This document shows, one piece after another, positions 50,139-58,714 of a stretch of 64,000 nucleotides of DNA. The position numbers and the translations under genes are program-made. This DNA comes from Fructobacillus apis (GTDB lineage: Bacteria > Bacillota > Bacilli > Lactobacillales > Lactobacillaceae), in contig NZ_JAMWYK010000001.1 in the NCBI RefSeq assembly GCF_023893635.1, forward strand, positions 248,001-312,000, read 5' to 3'. Below the pieces are notes generated by a model. That model was not told where the DNA came from. It ran no database searches and worked only from the letters and a program-made list of their open reading frames with translations. The number at the start of each line of letters is the position of its first letter. Position 1 is the first letter of the stretch.

Positions 50139-51485
50139 TTAAACCAATGGCAAGCGGCGTTGCAACGTGTAGGCGATGGATGGGAAGACGTAAACGAAGT
50201 CGTTTAGCTGTTCCTTCGTCAAGCGCATCTGCACGTAAGGCACAATCGTGTTGATCGTTTCTTCTGCGGCGTTGGCCTTTTCGGCGGCACCGACCAATTG
50301 GTGGGTGTCCTTTTCGAAGATCAAGGCGAGCTGTCCGCCCTGTTCGTTTTCGACCTGGCGGTACCAGTCACCGTCGTATGAGGCTTCTTCGATTTCGTAC
50401 TTGTCAGGGTTGGCCTTTGCTTCATCCAAGTGAACACCCACTTGGGCGATTCGTGGTGAAGTGAAGACGATTTCTGAGATGGCTGGGTACTTGATTGGGT
50501 CGTTGTTTTCGCCCATGAACTTAGCAGCCAAGTAGCGGGATTCGAAGGCGGCCGTTGGCGTCAACTTCGGCGTGGTCTTGTCGACCGCATCGCCTGCAGC
50601 GTAGATGTTTTCAACGTTTGTTTGCAGGTATTCGTTGACTTCGATTCCGTTCTTGTTCGCCTTCACGCCGACGGCTTCGAGGTTCAACTGGTCGTGGTTT
50701 GGCACGCGACCCGTGGCGTCCAAGACGTAGTCGGTCGTGAGTTCAAAGGCCTTTGGCCCTTGCAAGGTGATGGTTCCGGCTTCTTCGTCCTTTTCGGCAT
50801 GGCTGATTTCCATGTCAGGGATGAAGCGTACACCGGCCTTCTTCAAGTCGGCTTGGATGGAAGCAACGTATTCCTTAGGGAATTGCTTCAAGATTTGCTT
50901 ACCGCGCGTGATGACGTCGACCTTGGCACCAACCGCTGAAGCGATTGTGGCAAATTCGATGGCAACGAAACCACCACCCAAAATCGTCACGTGTTCAGGC
51001 ATGTGTGGCAATGAGAGGAAGTCCGTGGAGTTTTCAAAGTTTTCGGCACCGGGAATATCCAAACGGTGTGGACGAAGACCGGTCGCGATGACAATCTTGT
51101 CGGCCGTGTAGGTCTTTTCCCCGACCTCCACCGTGTGGGCGTCGACGAATTCGGCGTGGCCGTTGATGGTTTGGATACCAACGTTGTCGAGGCGGTCCTT
51201 ACCGTGTTGGTCTTGTGGCACGATGAGTTCGTGCTTGTGGGCCATGAGGTCTTCCCAGTTGACGGCGGGGACACCGTCCAAACCGCGGCCTTGAAGAGCC
51301 TTGATTTGGTCAATCAATTGCAGGGGCTTGTCCAAGATAATCTTGGCGTTGCAGCCCTTGTTGGAGCAGACACCACCGTACTGTGATTCTTCGATAACGC
51401 CGACCTTCACGCCGGTTTTAGCGAGCGGAACGGCACCGTTCCAGGTGGCTTGACCGGATCCGATGTAGAGTACTGAAAAGTCCAT
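50139..51485 (-). CDS. Pyridine nucleotide-disulfide oxidoreductase-like flavoprotein
   Basis: A 448-aa two-dinucleotide-binding flavoprotein of the glutathione/mercuric reductase group. FAD site SVLYIGSGQATWNGAVPLA; redox pair CSNKGC (C-x4-C, res ~40-45); NAD(P)-binding VTILGGGFVAIEFATIASAVGA; second FAD motif NIYAAGDAVDKT. The C-terminus ends ...FVYVFPSIAYTLQRRLPLV, where classical reductases carry His-Pro-Thr and a Glu; here the His is Phe, so the general-acid pair is lost. This points away from glutathione reductase proper and towards a thiol or reactive-species reductase of another kind. The ATG at 51485 is 6 nt after AAAGGAG. Confidence 0.88.
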   Translation of the reverse strand: MDFSVLYIGSGQATWNGAVPLAKTGVKVGVIEESQYGGVCSNKGCNAKIILDKPLQLIDQIKALQGRGLDGVPAVNWEDLMAHKHELIVPQDQHGKDRLDNVGIQTINGHAEFVDAHTVEVGEKTYTADKIVIATGLRPHRLDIPGAENFENSTDFLSLPHMPEHVTILGGGFVAIEFATIASAVGAKVDVITRGKQILKQFPKEYVASIQADLKKAGVRFIPDMEISHAEKDEEAGTITLQGPKAFELTTDYVLDATGRVPNHDQLNLEAVGVKANKNGIEVNEYLQTNVENIYAAGDAVDKTTPKLTPTAAFESRYLAAKFMGENNDPIKYPAISEIVFTSPRIAQVGVHLDEAKANPDKYEIEEASYDGDWYRQVENEQGGQLALIFEKDTHQLVGAAEKANAAEETINTIVPYVQMRLTKEQLNDFVYVFPSIAYTLQRRLPLV

Positions 51486-51603
51486 GAGCATCTCCTTTGA
51501 AACATTTTTCTAAAAGTTGTCTTACTAATCGTCGCTTATATTTTAACACATAAGCGCGCTGATTTTAAATTGGTCTAGCTGAAATTTATTACATATTTTT
51601 GTG

Positions 51604-51635
51604 TAAAAAAAGCAGCAACCTTTCGGTTGCTGCTT
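51604..51635 (-). terminator. Terminator after glmU
   Basis: On the minus strand AAGCAGCAACC-gaaa-GGTTGCTGCTT with seven T. Confidence 0.9.
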
Positions 51636-51665
51636 CAACGTGAGGCGGTTTTTAAAACGACCTCG

Positions 51666-53039
51666 TTATTTTTTGTGTGGCATGCGGTCCCAAAAGTCAG
51701 CCTTGTTTTCCTGGCGGCTTCGGGCGATTCCCATTTCGTGCTTTTGAATGTCATCCGTGATGGTTGAGCCGGCAGCCGTAATCGTTTCGTCTGCGATGTT
51801 AACCGGCGCGATGATCTTCGTGTTGGAACCGATGAAAGCACGATCCCCAACCTTGGAGTCAAACTTGTTGACGCCGTCGTAGTTCACGAAGATGGTACCG
51901 GCACCAATGTTCACGTCTTCGCCGAGCGTGGCGTTTCCAACGTAGGACAAGTGACCGACCTTTGAACGGAGGCCAACAGTCGCCTTCTTCACTTCAACGA
52001 AGTTTCCCAAGTGAGCTTCGTCTTCGATGATGGCTGCGGGACGCAAGTGGGCGTATGGCCCGATGGTCGTCTTGTTCTTGACCGTAGCTTCTTCGAAGTG
52101 TGATGACGTGATGACGTTGTCATCCCCAATCGTTGAATCTTCGATACGCGTGCCGGCGGTCAAGACGTTGCGTTCACCGATAACCGTCTTTCCCTTCAAG
52201 GTCACGTTTCCTTCAATCAAAGTGTCCTTACCAATCACAACACCGGATTCGATGTAAGTCTGGTCGGGCGCGATGAATTCGACACCGTTACGCATGTGCT
52301 TTTCGTTGATGCGTTGGCGCATGATTTCGTTGGCCTTGGCCAGGGCCACGCGATCGTTGACCCCGAGGGATTCGAAGAAGTCCATCGTTTCGTAGGCCCC
52401 GATGGGCTTTCCACCCTCACGCAAAATGTCCAGCGTATCGGGTAAGTAGTACTCGCCTTGGGCGTTGTCGTTTCCGACTTTGCCAAGGGACTCAAAGAGC
52501 AATTCGTTATCGAAGACGTAGACACCCGTGTTGATTTCTTGGATGCGGCGCTCCGTGATGGAGGCGTCCTTTTCTTCAACAATCTTCAAGACCATCCCCT
52601 CGTCGTCGCGGACGATGCGGCCGTAACCCGTTGGGTTGTCGGCATGGGCGGTCAAAACCGTCACCGCGTTTTGCGTGCGGGCGTGTTCTTCCAAGAGGGC
52701 TTCCAAGGTCTTCGTCGTGAAGAGTGGCGTGTCCCCTGACAGAATCAAGGTTGCCCCGGTCTTGCCACCGAGCGCGTCCTTGGTTTGCAAGACGGCGTGT
52801 CCCGTTCCCAACTGCTTTTCTTGGATGACAAAGTCGGAGCGTCCGGTCAGGTGTTCTTGCACCTTCTCGGCACCAACACCGGTCACCGTCAAGATTTGTT
52901 CGGGCTTCAAAGGTTCAACAGCGGAAATCACCCAGTCGACCATCGCTTGGCCCGCCACTTCATGGAGGACCTTTGGGAGGTCAGACTTCATTCGAGAACC
53001 ATTTCCCGCCGCCAAAATAACAACGTTTGTTCCTTCCAT
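51666..53039 (-). CDS. glmU: Bifunctional UDP-GlcNAc pyrophosphorylase / glucosamine-1-P acetyltransferase
   Basis: A 457-aa enzyme making UDP-GlcNAc for peptidoglycan and teichoic acid. The N-terminal pyrophosphorylase domain has VVILAAGNGSRMKSDLPKVLHEVAG (res ~6-30) and LSGDTPLFT; the C-terminal left-handed beta-helix contains hexapeptide repeats and GPYAHLRPAAIIEDEAHLGNFVEVKKATVG and NYDGVNKFDSKVGDRAFIGSNTKI. It follows purR by 15 nt; the order purR-glmU is common in Firmicutes. Confidence 0.96.
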   Translation of the reverse strand: MEGTNVVILAAGNGSRMKSDLPKVLHEVAGQAMVDWVISAVEPLKPEQILTVTGVGAEKVQEHLTGRSDFVIQEKQLGTGHAVLQTKDALGGKTGATLILSGDTPLFTTKTLEALLEEHARTQNAVTVLTAHADNPTGYGRIVRDDEGMVLKIVEEKDASITERRIQEINTGVYVFDNELLFESLGKVGNDNAQGEYYLPDTLDILREGGKPIGAYETMDFFESLGVNDRVALAKANEIMRQRINEKHMRNGVEFIAPDQTYIESGVVIGKDTLIEGNVTLKGKTVIGERNVLTAGTRIEDSTIGDDNVITSSHFEEATVKNKTTIGPYAHLRPAAIIEDEAHLGNFVEVKKATVGLRSKVGHLSYVGNATLGEDVNIGAGTIFVNYDGVNKFDSKVGDRAFIGSNTKIIAPVNIADETITAAGSTITDDIQKHEMGIARSRQENKADFWDRMPHKK

Positions 53040-53054
53040 AAATCGATCCTAACC

Positions 53055-53882
53055 TTACTTCTTGTAAATGCGTTCTAAGTAGTTTCCATCCGAAACCTTG
53101 ATGGATGATGAACCATCGAGGCTCGTGTCGATGTGGAGCAAAGACGTGTAGTCTTCGATCAGGCGAACGTTGGAACGGCCTTCCGCAAAGACGGCGGTAC
53201 CAACGACTTCACCACCGAACTCACGGACAAGGGTTTGCATTCCCTGAACCGTTCCCCCGGCCTTCATGAAGTCATCGACAATCAAAACGCGGGCACCGGA
53301 GCGAAGAGAGCGCTTGGACAAGGCCATCTTCTCCACTCGCTTGGATGAACCCGTCAAGTAGTTCACGGAAATCATCGAACCTTCCGTCACCTTGGCGTCG
53401 TCGCGGACGATAACGAATGGGACGTTCAGTTCGTTGGCAACGGCCTGGGCCAAAGGAATCCCCTTGGTAGCGGCGGTCATCACGGCGTCGATTTCCTGGT
53501 TGGCGTACTGCGTGGTGAGCAGGCGTCCCGTGGCGCGGAGCACGTCGGGGCGGCCGAGCAAATCAGACAGGTAGACATAGCCACCTGGGAGCACACGACT
53601 TTCGTCGGAAACGGCTTCGCAGATGCCCTTCACGAACTCTTCGGCTTCTTCTTGGCCCATCAATGGCGTGTAGTAGACACCGCCGGCGGCACCTGGGTAG
53701 GTCTTCAAGTCACCGGTTCCGCGAGTCTTGTAAACGCGGCGAACGATGGCCAAGTCTTCGGAGATGGAAGACTTGGCGGTCTCGTAGCGTTCCGCAAAGA
53801 AGTTTAAGGACACCAACTCGCGTGGGTGCTCCAGTAGGTAATGCGTCATATCGACCAGTCGGTCAGCACGTCTTATCTTCAT
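53055..53882 (-). CDS. purR: Pur operon repressor PurR
   Basis: A 275-aa regulator with an N-terminal winged helix (RRADRLVDMTHYLLEHPRELVSLNFFAERYETAKSSISEDLAIVRR, res ~3-47) and a PRTase-like effector domain with the PRPP loop RVLIVDDFMKAGGTVQGM (~198-215). PRPP binding releases it from PurBox DNA in B. subtilis; in lactococci it activates. Its likely target in this window is the double PurBox before the NCS2 permease. An extended -10 (TGCTATAAT at ~53937-53945) lies upstream. Confidence 0.95.
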   Translation of the reverse strand: MKIRRADRLVDMTHYLLEHPRELVSLNFFAERYETAKSSISEDLAIVRRVYKTRGTGDLKTYPGAAGGVYYTPLMGQEEAEEFVKGICEAVSDESRVLPGGYVYLSDLLGRPDVLRATGRLLTTQYANQEIDAVMTAATKGIPLAQAVANELNVPFVIVRDDAKVTEGSMISVNYLTGSSKRVEKMALSKRSLRSGARVLIVDDFMKAGGTVQGMQTLVREFGGEVVGTAVFAEGRSNVRLIEDYTSLLHIDTSLDGSSSIKVSDGNYLERIYKK

Positions 53883-53944
53883 AATGGGTCGTCGGGCCTA
53901 AGCCCGCCTCCTTTTACTAAACAAAATATCCAAACAATTATAGC

Positions 53945-53988
53945 ATAAAAAAAGCGGCAAAAAACGAACATTCGTCTTTTCCGCTTGA
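53945..53988 (-). terminator. Terminator after the metal ABC transporter genes, upstream of purR
   Basis: On the minus strand AAGCGG-AAAA-g-ACGAA-tg-TTCGT-TTTTTT-g-CCGCTT followed by T7. Its T tract overlaps the purR promoter region. The ACGAA/TTCGT core resembles half PurBoxes. Confidence 0.75.
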
Positions 53989-54041
53989 AATATTTGTTAC
54001 GTTAGAGGGGCGCTCAGCGCCCTCTGCAGAGCTGTTTAGCC

Positions 54042-54830
54042 CTATTCTAACTTAGCTAACGATAATGAGAGTAAATAGATGCCGACTTCGATCAAAGCGA
54101 TAAAGACGGACGTTGGCAAATTCGTGAGGTAGGCCAGGGCCAAACCGGCCCATGTTCCAAACAAGGCAAAGAAAATGCCAAGGGCAATGAGACCCGCGAC
54201 GGACTTTTGAAAGGCCCGGGCGGAGGCCGCTGGTAACGTCACCAAAACGAAGATCAACAGTGAACCAACCAATTGGGACGAAATGGCGACGGATAAGGCC
54301 ATGACCAGCAGGAAGACGATGCGCAAGGCACCCTTCTTCTTGTCGGACAAAAGCAGGCCTGCTTCGTCGAATGCCAACAGTGACAAGGGACGGAAGAGCA
54401 GGAAGATGATGGCAAAAACGACGGCGGCCATCACGGCGAGCAGGACGATGTCGCCGACGGAGATGCCGAGGACGGATCCAAAGAGGATACCGGTGGCGGC
54501 AGTCGACGATGAGTTCCCGAGGGCCAGGAAGAGGATTCCGAGCCCAATGGCCCCGGCCGAGATGGCGGAGGTCACGTTGTCGGAGCGGACCTTGGCGTTT
54601 TCGAGGGCCCCGATGGACAAGGCGGCGGCCGAGGTGGCCACCATCATGCCGAGAAGCGGCGCGAAGCCGAGCCAGAAGCCGAGGGCGGCGCCTGCAAAGG
54701 CAATCTCAGAAAGCGAGTGGGTCAAAAAGTTGTAGGAACGCGCGACGACGAAGGTCCCGACCAGAGCGGAGATGACCGCGATGATGGTCCCGGCGGTAAA
54801 GGCGTGTTGCATGTAGGGTTCAGTTAGCAT
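54042..54830 (-). CDS. Metal ABC transporter permease (ZnuB/AdcB-MntB family)
   Basis: A 262-aa membrane protein with about 8 helices of the ABC-3 family for Zn2+ or Mn2+ import. Motifs: HAFTAGTIIAVISALVGTFVVARSYNFLTHSLSEIAFAGAALGFWLG and LLVFVLVTLPAASARAF-like LIFVLVTLPAASARAFQKS. I chose the ATG at 54830, which overlaps the ATPase gene by 11 nt. No substrate-binding protein gene is next to it, so the binding lipoprotein must be encoded elsewhere. Confidence 0.9.
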   Translation of the reverse strand: MLTEPYMQHAFTAGTIIAVISALVGTFVVARSYNFLTHSLSEIAFAGAALGFWLGFAPLLGMMVATSAAALSIGALENAKVRSDNVTSAISAGAIGLGILFLALGNSSSTAATGILFGSVLGISVGDIVLLAVMAAVVFAIIFLLFRPLSLLAFDEAGLLLSDKKKGALRIVFLLVMALSVAISSQLVGSLLIFVLVTLPAASARAFQKSVAGLIALGIFFALFGTWAGLALAYLTNLPTSVFIALIEVGIYLLSLSLAKLE

Positions 54831-55527
54831 GGTTGACCTCCTCGTGGTGCTTGGACAAAGCGGCGTCGGGCAACTCTGAGACAGCCCCGAAGTCGGCGGT
54901 CTGGTCGTGGAGCCAGAGGTAGTTGTCGGCGAAATCCTTGACCCAGCTGGTGTCGTGGGAAATCCAGAGGACACCCACCTGCTTTTCTTTCTGGGCGTTG
55001 CGGATGGCGGCGACGAGCTCCTGGCTGTGCTTGCCGTCCAAGGCGGCGGTCGGCTCGTCTAGGACGAGAAGGTCGGGCTCTTGGGCGAGGGCCTGAGCGA
55101 CGTAGGCGCGCTGCTTCTGGCCACCGGAGGCCTTGGAGAGCGGCAGGTCCTGTTGGTCTTCGAGATCGACGAGTTTGAGAGCGTCTTGTACGCGGGATTT
55201 TTCAGCCTTTGTTAAAAACGGCCAGCCCTTCTGCCGAACGGCCAGGCCTACAAACGACGCAATTGAAAGCGGGTAGTCCGCTCCGAGGTCGCGGAATTGG
55301 GGTACGTAGGCTAACCTATTTGCTTCCACAGCGATGCTTTGGTCCGCATTCTTAGTCTTTAAGAAGGCGTCTAATAACGCCTTCACCAGGGTGGTCTTCC
55401 CCGCCCCGTTTTCACCCAAAATAACGGTCAATTGTTCTTTTGGAATTGTGAAAGAAACATTTTGTAAAATAACCTTCTTCCCGAAGGCGGCGGTGTAGTT
55501 GCTTACTGCTACTTGTGCTGTCATCAA
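54820..55527 (-). CDS. Metal ABC transporter ATP-binding protein
   Basis: A 235-aa ATPase: Walker A ILGENGAGKTTLVKAL (res ~34-49), Q-loop VPQFRDLGADYP, signature LSKASGGQKQRAYVAQAL, Walker B DLLVLDEPTAALDGK and switch His in LWISHDT. Sequence and pairing with an ABC-3 permease identify a Zn/Mn importer (AdcC/ZnuC/MntB). Two ATGs lie at the start (MMTAQ). Upstream is the veg terminator. No Zur/AdcR operator is obvious by eye. Confidence 0.92.
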   Translation of the reverse strand: MMTAQVAVSNYTAAFGKKVILQNVSFTIPKEQLTVILGENGAGKTTLVKALLDAFLKTKNADQSIAVEANRLAYVPQFRDLGADYPLSIASFVGLAVRQKGWPFLTKAEKSRVQDALKLVDLEDQQDLPLSKASGGQKQRAYVAQALAQEPDLLVLDEPTAALDGKHSQELVAAIRNAQKEKQVGVLWISHDTSWVKDFADNYLWLHDQTADFGAVSELPDAALSKHHEEVNHAN

Positions 55528-55546
55528 ATCACCTGTTCATTTAGCA

Positions 55547-55576
55547 ATAAAAAAAGACCCGGCCGGGTCTTTTTTT
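55547..55576. terminator. Terminator after veg
   Basis: AAAAAAAGACCCGG / CCGGGTCTTTTTTT perfect palindrome, active in both directions. Confidence 0.9.
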
Positions 55577-55583
55577 GAGGGCA

Positions 55584-55814
55584 TTATTCAGCAAAGTTCA
55601 CGTCGACCGTCTTAGTCAAGACGTCGGTGTATGAGTACGATGCTTGTTTAAACTGGGCTTCTTCGTCCAGTTCTACCACGAATAATGATGGAAAAGTTGA
55701 ACGTAAGATCCCAGAACGTTCTGTATATTTCTTGCGGCCAGCTTGTGATACTACCGTAACTGTCTCTCCGATGTGCGCGTCTAAACGCGCTTTAATTTCT
55801 TCTAAGGTTGACAT
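55584..55814 (-). CDS. veg: Veg family protein
   Basis: A 76-aa small protein. TLEEIKARLDAHIGETVTVVSQAGRKKYTERSGILRSTFPSLFVVELDE is the full Veg signature. In B. subtilis Veg stimulates biofilm matrix genes by inhibiting the repressor SinR; the role in lactic acid bacteria is unknown. A near-consensus promoter lies upstream and a palindromic terminator downstream. Its position after rsmA is conserved in Firmicutes. Confidence 0.95.
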   Translation of the reverse strand: MSTLEEIKARLDAHIGETVTVVSQAGRKKYTERSGILRSTFPSLFVVELDEEAQFKQASYSYTDVLTKTVDVNFAE

Positions 55815-55845
55815 TTAAACCGCCTTTCTCATCTAGACAATTCCT

Positions 55846-55874
55846 ATTATAACGCATTGTCATAATTTGTTCAA
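55846..55874 (-). promoter_or_regulatory. Strong promoter of veg
   Basis: -35 TTGAAC (55869-55874), 17-bp spacer, -10 TATAAT (55846-55851) on the minus strand, close to consensus. The B. subtilis veg promoter is likewise known as very strong. Confidence 0.85.
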
Positions 55875-55910
55875 TGTCTAACAATGTTACGGGCGTGTCG
55901 ATTGTTACGG

Positions 55911-56801
55911 TTAGATGTCATAGACTCCATTCTTTTGGAGAGCCAAGTAGAGGTCAGTGAAGTCGGAAAGCGTCAAACGTTCGGCGCGAATTCCCTGATC
56001 AATCCCCGCCTCATCCAAAGCGGCGTGCAGCTTGTCCTTTGTTTCTTCTTCCTTACCGAAGCGCTGCGTCAAGTTGTTCCACATTGACTTTCGACGGTGC
56101 GCGAAGCAGGACTTCACGAGGGAGAAGAGCTTGGCTGGCTTTTCAACCGGGCGTTCCGCTGGCTTTGGCGTCAGGGAAACGACGGCAGAGTCGACGTTTG
56201 GCGCTGGGTTGAAGGCGGCGGCCGGCACCTTCAAAGCCGTCTCGACGGAAGCGTAGTAGTCGAGCATGACGGTCAAGACACCGTACTCCTTCGTCCCGGG
56301 CTTGGCAGCCAAGCGGTCGGCCACTTCCTTTTGCATCATGACAACGAGCTGTCGCCAGTTGAAGCCGGCCTGCAAGAGCGCCAATAGGATTGGCGTCGTG
56401 ATGTAGTAAGGCAGGTTGGCAACGACTTTGACGCCTTCCCCTTCGCCAAACTTCTCGGCCAGAACCGTCTTCAAATCAGCTTCCAAGACGTCTTGTTCGC
56501 GGACTTCGACGTTGTCGTAGGGTGCCAGCGTCTCGGACAACACCTTCACCATGTCAGAGTCGATTTCGAAGGCCAAGACGTCCTTGGCGGCGCGGGCCAG
56601 GTATTCGGTCAATCCACCGATACCGGGTCCAATTTCGACCACGTGATCTTCTTTTGTCAGGTTAGCGGCGTCGACGATACCGGACAAAATGTTTCCATCT
56701 GTCAAAAAATTCTGTCCGAACTTTTTCTTAGCTCGCAAGCCGTACTGGTTCAAAATCGCCTGTGTCCGCATTGGCGTGGCAATATCAATTGTTTTGGCCA
56801 T
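55911..56801 (-). CDS. rsmA: 16S rRNA dimethyladenosine transferase RsmA (KsgA)
   Basis: A 296-aa enzyme dimethylating A1518 and A1519 of 16S rRNA. Motifs: KFGQNFLTDGNIL, EIGPGIGGLTEYLA (SAM), VVANLPYYITTPILLAL (catalytic NLPY, res ~123-139) and the C-terminal helical domain KSCFAHRRKSMWNNL. It overlaps rnmV by 17 nt. The tatD-rnmV-rsmA-veg order is the standard Firmicute one. Loss of RsmA gives kasugamycin resistance, but this copy looks intact. Confidence 0.96.
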   Translation of the reverse strand: MAKTIDIATPMRTQAILNQYGLRAKKKFGQNFLTDGNILSGIVDAANLTKEDHVVEIGPGIGGLTEYLARAAKDVLAFEIDSDMVKVLSETLAPYDNVEVREQDVLEADLKTVLAEKFGEGEGVKVVANLPYYITTPILLALLQAGFNWRQLVVMMQKEVADRLAAKPGTKEYGVLTVMLDYYASVETALKVPAAAFNPAPNVDSAVVSLTPKPAERPVEKPAKLFSLVKSCFAHRRKSMWNNLTQRFGKEEETKDKLHAALDEAGIDQGIRAERLTLSDFTDLYLALQKNGVYDI

Positions 56802-57417
56802 GTTGGCCTCCTTTAAGTGCGTTTAAGACATCTTCTTGTTGGTAGCCAAGCGCGACCAAGCGGCTCAAGAGCTGCTTGCCGTTGGCGTAACCAAAGGACA
56901 GTTCGTTTCCGAGCTGCTCCCGCTTCTTCTTGGACTCCCCCGCCCCGAGCAAGCCGAGGTCGAAGAGAAAGTCGAAGGTGATGTCTGAAGCGGGACGTTC
57001 TTTGCCCGAGGAAGCCTTCTTGTCGGCCTCCAGGAGAACGGCCTGCAGCGTTTTTAGCGGCGCGTGTTCGATGCCGAGGGACTTGTGCGGGTTGTCGTGG
57101 TCCGCCCGGCCCTCGTCCTTGGTGATGGCGGCGAGCGTGACTTCCGGCACCGCCTTCAAAATCATATTCCGCAGGCGGTTCCCGTTAAAGTCGGGGTCGG
57201 TCAAGACGATGACACCGCGTTCTTTGACGGCCCGCTTGATTTGATCAAGGACGGGTTTTTCCAGGGCGGAACCCCGGGTTTCAATCGTGTCGCAGTCGAC
57301 GGCTAAACTCAGACGTTGCGTGTCCGACCAACCTTCGACAACGACCGCCGCTTTGATTGCTGGTAACGTCGTCGAGGACGCCGTTTCCTTTGATTGAGAA
57401 GCGTGGCCCTTAGTCAT
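56785..57417 (-). CDS. rnmV: Ribonuclease M5
   Basis: A 210-aa Toprim nuclease maturing 5S rRNA. Toprim motifs AAVVVEGWSDTQRLSL (catalytic Glu) and GVIVLTDPDFNGNRLRN (DPD) are present; C-terminal domain from HKSLGIEHAPLKTLQAVLLEA to KQLLSRLVALGYQQEDVLNAL. The ATG at 57417 overlaps the tatD stop by 8 nt. The N-terminal 25 residues (KGHASQSKETASSTTLP) are an unusual extra tail before the Toprim domain. Confidence 0.93.
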   Translation of the reverse strand: MTKGHASQSKETASSTTLPAIKAAVVVEGWSDTQRLSLAVDCDTIETRGSALEKPVLDQIKRAVKERGVIVLTDPDFNGNRLRNMILKAVPEVTLAAITKDEGRADHDNPHKSLGIEHAPLKTLQAVLLEADKKASSGKERPASDITFDFLFDLGLLGAGESKKKREQLGNELSFGYANGKQLLSRLVALGYQQEDVLNALKGGQHGQNN

Positions 57418-58204
57418 GATCGAAGAAAGCTCGGTGGGCGTTTTTGACAGTCTGGTCAGCGAAGGTATCTCGGTCCATCCCCAACGTTTCCGCCAGTGAA
57501 TCAACCACGTACTTCACCCAACCGGGCTCGTTGGTCTTTCCACGGTTTGGCGTCGGCGCCAAGTAAGGCGCGTCCGTTTCCGTTAGGATGTGGTCGAGCG
57601 GCACAACCTTGGCCGCCTCACGAACCTCTTCGGCCTTCTTAAAGGTCGCCACCCCCGAGAAGGACACGTAGTAGCCGAGGTCGGCGAAGGCCTTGGCCTG
57701 TTCCGGCGTACCGGAGAAGGAATGGATAATCACCTTCTTCAAGCCGGATTCCTTCAAAATCGCGTAAACGTCATCGAAAGCTTCGCGGTTGTGAATGATC
57801 AAGGGCAGACCGGATTCCTTGGCGAGTTCGATTTGGGCATGGAAGGCCTTCATCTGCGCATCACGGTCGGTGTCCCAGTGGTAGTCCAAACCGGTTTCTC
57901 CGATTCCAACGACGACTGGGTTCTTGATTTGTTCCTTCAAAGTCGCTAAAGCAGCTTCGTCGAATTCCGGCGCGTCTTCGGGCTGATAACCGATGATGGC
58001 GTTGACGCCCTCGTTTTCTTCGGCAATCTTGATGGCACGCTCGTTACCTTCCTTTTCGCAGCCGACAACGTTCATTTCCAAAACTTGGAACTCGTGGGCG
58101 CGACCGAGGTAGGCGGGCACGTCGAAGTAGAGCGCATCGTCGTTTAGGTGGTTGTGCGTGTCAAAGCTAGGATTTGGTTGTTCACTAGGGTCGTAAATGG
58201 CCAT
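57410..58204 (-). CDS. TatD family metal-dependent hydrolase
   Basis: A 264-aa TIM-barrel DNase. Metal ligands: DTHNHLND (res ~15-22), GIGETGLDYHW (Glu), LIIHNREAFDD and KVIIHSFSGTPEQ (His), HILTETDAPYLAP (Asp). It stands before rnmV, overlapping it. Members remove 3' ends of DNA; the role in cells is minor or redundant. RBS AAAGGAG is well placed. Confidence 0.94.
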   Translation of the reverse strand: MAIYDPSEQPNPSFDTHNHLNDDALYFDVPAYLGRAHEFQVLEMNVVGCEKEGNERAIKIAEENEGVNAIIGYQPEDAPEFDEAALATLKEQIKNPVVVGIGETGLDYHWDTDRDAQMKAFHAQIELAKESGLPLIIHNREAFDDVYAILKESGLKKVIIHSFSGTPEQAKAFADLGYYVSFSGVATFKKAEEVREAAKVVPLDHILTETDAPYLAPTPNRGKTNEPGWVKYVVDSLAETLGMDRDTFADQTVKNAHRAFFDHD

Positions 58205-58265
58205 GAAAATCTCCTTTTATCTTGTCTTATTTTAGCACAGGACGGGCGTTTTCACCTGTTTCCCA

Positions 58266-58294
58266 TAGAAAAAGGACTAACCAGAGGTTAGTCC
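58266..58294 (-). terminator. Terminator after nusB
   Basis: On the minus strand GGACTAACCTC-t-GGTTAGTCC followed by TTTTTC. Confidence 0.85.
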
Positions 58295-58303
58295 AATCCG
58301 ACG

Positions 58304-58714
58304 TTATGCATTTTCAGGTGCATAATTCTTCAAAACTCCGTTGATAAACGAAGCATCTTCTTTTGTCGCAAATTCCTTAGCCAGTTCGACGGCTTCGTCG
58401 ACCACAACCTTGTAAGGCGTTGGTTCTGGCAAAGTCAATTCGTAGGCGGCGATTCGCAAAATTGCCAAGTTTACCCGGGCAATTCGGTCGAGCTTCCAAC
58501 CCGTTGCAAGGTGCTTGGCCAAGTTTTCGTCCAATTCCTTACGGGAAGCCAAGACACCATTTACCAACTGTGGCAAAAAGGCTTGGTACTCGTTATCTGA
58601 AACCACGAGATCGTAGTCCAAATCTAATTTATTATCATCAGGAACATCGTTTAGCGATGCAAAGAGAATTTGCAAGGCTGCCTGTCGCTCCTCGTGTCGT
58701 GACAGTTGGGTCAT
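58304..58714 (-). CDS. nusB: Transcription antitermination factor NusB
   Basis: A 136-aa helical RNA-binding protein of the ribosomal antitermination complex. N-terminal LSRHEERQAALQILFASL and C-terminal ARVNLAILRIAAYEL, PYKVVVDEAVELAKEFATKEDASFINGVLKNY are typical. It overlaps the Asp23-family gene by 4 nt (ATGA type), the usual Asp23(YqhY)-nusB pair. folD and xseA, often following nusB, are located elsewhere in this genome segment. Confidence 0.96.
   Translation of the reverse strand: MTQLSRHEERQAALQILFASLNDVPDDNKLDLDYDLVVSDNEYQAFLPQLVNGVLASRKELDENLAKHLATGWKLDRIARVNLAILRIAAYELTLPEPTPYKVVVDEAVELAKEFATKEDASFINGVLKNYAPENA

Noticed and set aside
53957-53980. PurBox-like ACGAACATTCGT upstream of purR as an autoregulatory site
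   Set aside because: The sequence is the upper stem of the transporter terminator, which fully explains its symmetry. It lacks the second box at the right distance.
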